NCBI GenBank assembly: GCA_022711695.1
Contig: JAKLEJ010000162.1
Location: 1-7,627 of the forward strand
Length of the DNA stretch: 7,627 nt
DNA from: Verrucomicrobiota bacterium
Lineage (GTDB): Bacteria; Verrucomicrobiota; Verrucomicrobiia; Limisphaerales; JACRJZ01
Direction: 5' to 3'
Numbering within the stretch: position 1 is the first letter of the stretch; each line of letters opens with the position of its first letter. Of the stretch, positions 5,842 through 7,627 are shown in pieces. The position numbers were made by a program, and so were the translations under genes. Below the pieces are notes generated by a model, which had not been told where the DNA came from, did not search any database, and saw nothing but the letters and a program-made list of their open reading frames with translations.

Positions 5842-6732
5842 ATGGCCATTCTCGTCACCCCCGAAACCAAAGTCATCGTCCAGGGCATCACCGGGCATTT
5901 CGGCGCCCAGCACACCCGCCTGAGCCTGGCCTACGGGACCCGCATCGTCGCCGGCGTGGTCCCCGGCAAAGGCGGAGACCGTTTCGACGACACCGCGCCC
6001 ATCTTCAACACGGTGGCCGAGGCCGCCCAGGCCACCGACGCAACCGTGTCGGCGGTGTTTGTGCCTCCGCCCTACGCGGCCGACGCCATCCTCGAGGCGG
6101 TGGATGCCGACCTGGAGCTGGTCGTGTGCATCACCGAGTTCATCCCGGTGAAGGACATGATCAAGGTGCATCGCGCCATGACCGGCCGCAAGACGCGGCT
6201 CCTGGGACCCAACTGCCCCGGGATCGTCACGCCCGGCCCCGGCGAGCATTCCCACGGCGGCTGCCGGATCGGCATCGCCCCCGGCTACATTCACAAGAAA
6301 GGCCACGTGGGCGTCGCCTCGCGCAGCGGCACGCTCACCTACGAGGCCGTGTGGCAGCTCACCCAGCGCGGCGTCGGGCAGTCCACCAGCGTGGGCATCG
6401 GCGGCGACCCCGTGCACGGCACCTCGCATCTCGATGTCGTCAAGATGTTCAATGACGATCCGGACACGCACGGCATCATTTTGATCGGCGAAATCGGGGG
6501 CAGCAGCGAGGAGGAGGCCGCCGCCTGGATCCGGCAGCACTGCCGCAAGCCCGTGGCGGCCTTTGTCGCCGGGGCCACCGCGCCCCCGGGCCGGCGCATG
6601 GGCCACGCCGGGGCCATCATCAGCGGCGGCAAAGGCACCGCCGCCGCCAAAATCGCCGCCTTCAAGGAAGCCGGAATCGCCGTGGCCCCGACGCCGTCGG
6701 ACATCGCCGAAACCCTGCTCAAAATCCTCTAG
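5842..6732 (+). CDS. sucD: Succinyl-CoA ligase, alpha subunit
   Basis: This is the CoA-binding and phospho-histidine subunit, partner of SucC. At 296 residues it is near the 289 of E. coli. Residues 11-22 (VIVQGITGHFGA) and GGVxPGKGG-like VVPGKGG form the CoA-binding Rossmann part. GPNCPGIVTPG is at 122-132, SRSGTLTYEAV and GIGGDPVHGT follow, and GEIGGSSEEEAA precedes the phosphorylated histidine H255 in GRRMGHAGAIISGGKG. The start at 5842 gives the normal N-terminus (MAILVTPETKVIVQG, compare E. coli MSILIDKNTKVICQG). Two oddities are visible. The usual ITEGIP reads ITEFIP, with Phe at 100. A roughly five-residue insertion with two histidines (PGEHSHGG, 133-140) lies between TPG and CRIGI. 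The 20-bp spacer after sucC has no Shine-Dalgarno, so coupling to sucC translation is likely. Confidence 0.95.
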   Translation: MAILVTPETKVIVQGITGHFGAQHTRLSLAYGTRIVAGVVPGKGGDRFDDTAPIFNTVAEAAQATDATVSAVFVPPPYAADAILEAVDADLELVVCITEFIPVKDMIKVHRAMTGRKTRLLGPNCPGIVTPGPGEHSHGGCRIGIAPGYIHKKGHVGVASRSGTLTYEAVWQLTQRGVGQSTSVGIGGDPVHGTSHLDVVKMFNDDPDTHGIILIGEIGGSSEEEAAAWIRQHCRKPVAAFVAGATAPPGRRMGHAGAIISGGKGTAAAKIAAFKEAGIAVAPTPSDIAETLLKIL

Positions 6733-6733
6733 C

Positions 6734-6774
6734 GCGGGGGCCTGCCAACCCATCCATCTCCCAGGCCGCCCCGC
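6734..6774 (+). terminator. Imperfect GC-rich hairpin after sucD
   Basis: Just after the sucD stop, GCGGGGGCCTG (6734-6744) can pair with 6762-6774 through 11 pairs with two single-base bulges around a 17-nt loop. There is no T tract, so a classical intrinsic terminator is unlikely. It could be a Rho-dependent or processing site, or a leader structure for the next gene. It fills nearly all of the 56-bp gap between sucD and the membrane protein gene. Confidence 0.3.
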
Positions 6775-6788
6775 CCGCTCCACACCTC

Positions 6789-7627
6789 ATGCACTTGCTG
6801 GGCATCGTTCATCTCCTGCTGAACCTGGTGGGGCTGCTGCTCTGGCTGCGCTGGCGCGAGGAGATGCTCCAGTCCACGCGGCGCAGCGGCCCAAGCCTGA
6901 TGCACACGCTCCGGAGGACCTCGAACTCCGCCGGCCGCCGCTGGAGCTGGCTGGGGCTGCTCGGGCTGCTGATCGTGCTGCGGGCGCTGGGCTACTGGCA
7001 CATCGGCTCGGCGGTGCGCTGGGCGCCGGCCATCGACCTGGGCGCCATGGTCATCAGCTTCCGCAGCGACCTCCTCGGGCGCATCCTGGTCTTTTCGCTC
7101 CTGAGCCAGGCAGTCTTCATCGCGTGCTTCTACTTCTGGCTGTTCTTTCTGTCGGCGGTGAACCGGCGGGTTTCGGACAGCGACCCCTTCCAGAACCGGG
7201 TGCGCGCGCATCTGGGCTGGCTGGAGAGGTGGCCGGCGCTGCTCAAAGCCCTGCTCCCCTTCCTGCTGACCGGGGCGCTCTGGCTGGCGCTGGAGCCGCT
7301 GCTGGGGCGACTGGGCTACATTCGACCCGCCACCTCGCTGGGCCACACCGCCCAGCAGGCCCTGCTCATCGGCCTGGCGTCGTTCCTCGTCTGGAAATAC
7401 CTCATTGCCGGCCTGCTCCTCCTGCACCTGGTCACCAGCTATGTTTATCTGGGGAACTCGCCCTTTTGGACGTTCATCAGCGTGACCGGCCGCAACTGCC
7501 TGAAGCCCCTGGCGTGGCTCCCCCTGCGCATGGGGCGGATCGATCTCGCGCCCCTCCTCGGCGCCGCCCTGGCGCTGTTCCTGGCCGAAGTCCTGGACCG
7601 CCGCCTGCCGGAGCTGTTTCGCAGCCT
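6789..7627 (+). CDS. Multi-pass membrane protein, probable duplicated YggT-like protein (partial)
   Basis: The frame is open from the ATG at 6789 to the window edge, giving 279 full codons; the C-terminus is missing. Hydrophobic segments lie at about residues 2-20, 53-69, 95-122, 150-172, 188-220 and 253-269, so this is an inner-membrane protein. The last part (residues 198-269) follows the YggT pattern: a membrane helix, a short loop with NSPFW, then VTGRNCLKPLAWLP, MGRIDLAPLLG and a final helix. An earlier part (95-172) has the same layout in weaker form, with SDPFQN, a polar helix and ALLKALLPFL. YggT proteins are small membrane proteins of poorly known function linked to osmotic stress tolerance and, by gene neighbourhood, to cell division. 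No Shine-Dalgarno is visible and the leader is C-rich. It lies on the same strand as sucCD but no functional link is evident. The coding call is firm; the family is a motif-level judgement. Confidence 0.7.
   Translation, partial: MHLLGIVHLLLNLVGLLLWLRWREEMLQSTRRSGPSLMHTLRRTSNSAGRRWSWLGLLGLLIVLRALGYWHIGSAVRWAPAIDLGAMVISFRSDLLGRILVFSLLSQAVFIACFYFWLFFLSAVNRRVSDSDPFQNRVRAHLGWLERWPALLKALLPFLLTGALWLALEPLLGRLGYIRPATSLGHTAQQALLIGLASFLVWKYLIAGLLLLHLVTSYVYLGNSPFWTFISVTGRNCLKPLAWLPLRMGRIDLAPLLGAALALFLAEVLDRRLPELFRS

Noticed and set aside
6729..7427. Minus-strand 232-codon frame opposite the membrane protein
   Set aside because: It is a Gln/Pro/Arg-rich shadow of Leu-rich membrane codons. The plus-strand frame is open throughout and gives clean hydrophobic segments.

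Overview
The window is a GC-rich bacterial chromosome segment with six protein genes: four complete and one cut off at each end. The mix points to the Planctomycetota-Verrucomicrobiota-Chlamydiota group, most likely Verrucomicrobiota. The clues are a Tat-exported Gfo/Idh/MocA oxidoreductase, a secreted DUF5107 protein, succinyl-CoA ligase genes with lineage-type insertions, and almost no Shine-Dalgarno sequences. This placement is inferred from gene style, not from a marker gene. I see no rRNA, tRNA, CRISPR array, transposon, phage gene or attachment site.

Left part, minus strand (1-2475): two exported proteins. Nearest the centre is a Tat-signal Gfo/Idh/MocA-fold oxidoreductase (1099-2475), which ends in a textbook intrinsic terminator (1026-1058). 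After it comes a secreted DUF5107 protein (1-963) that runs off the left edge. The terminator between them suggests separate transcription, although both look like envelope carbohydrate-related functions.

Centre, plus strand (2564-4472): an 88-bp divergent intergenic region carries a 9-bp near-perfect dyad. From it runs a likely two-gene salvage operon: mpl (muropeptide ligase of peptidoglycan recycling), then guaD (guanine deaminase) four bases downstream.

Right part, plus strand (4473-7627): a 143-bp gap with a possible promoter precedes sucC-sucD (succinyl-CoA ligase beta and alpha, 20 bp apart). A multi-pass membrane protein that looks like a duplicated YggT-type protein follows and runs off the right edge. 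The sucCD pair makes ATP or GTP at the succinyl-CoA step of the TCA cycle.

Most of the window is ordinary metabolism. The points worth a second look are two dyads at likely control positions, the exported oxidoreductase/DUF5107 pair, unusual residues in SucD, the internal duplication in the last protein, and the near absence of Shine-Dalgarno sites. I do not see convincing evidence of a new defence, mobile or RNA-based system.
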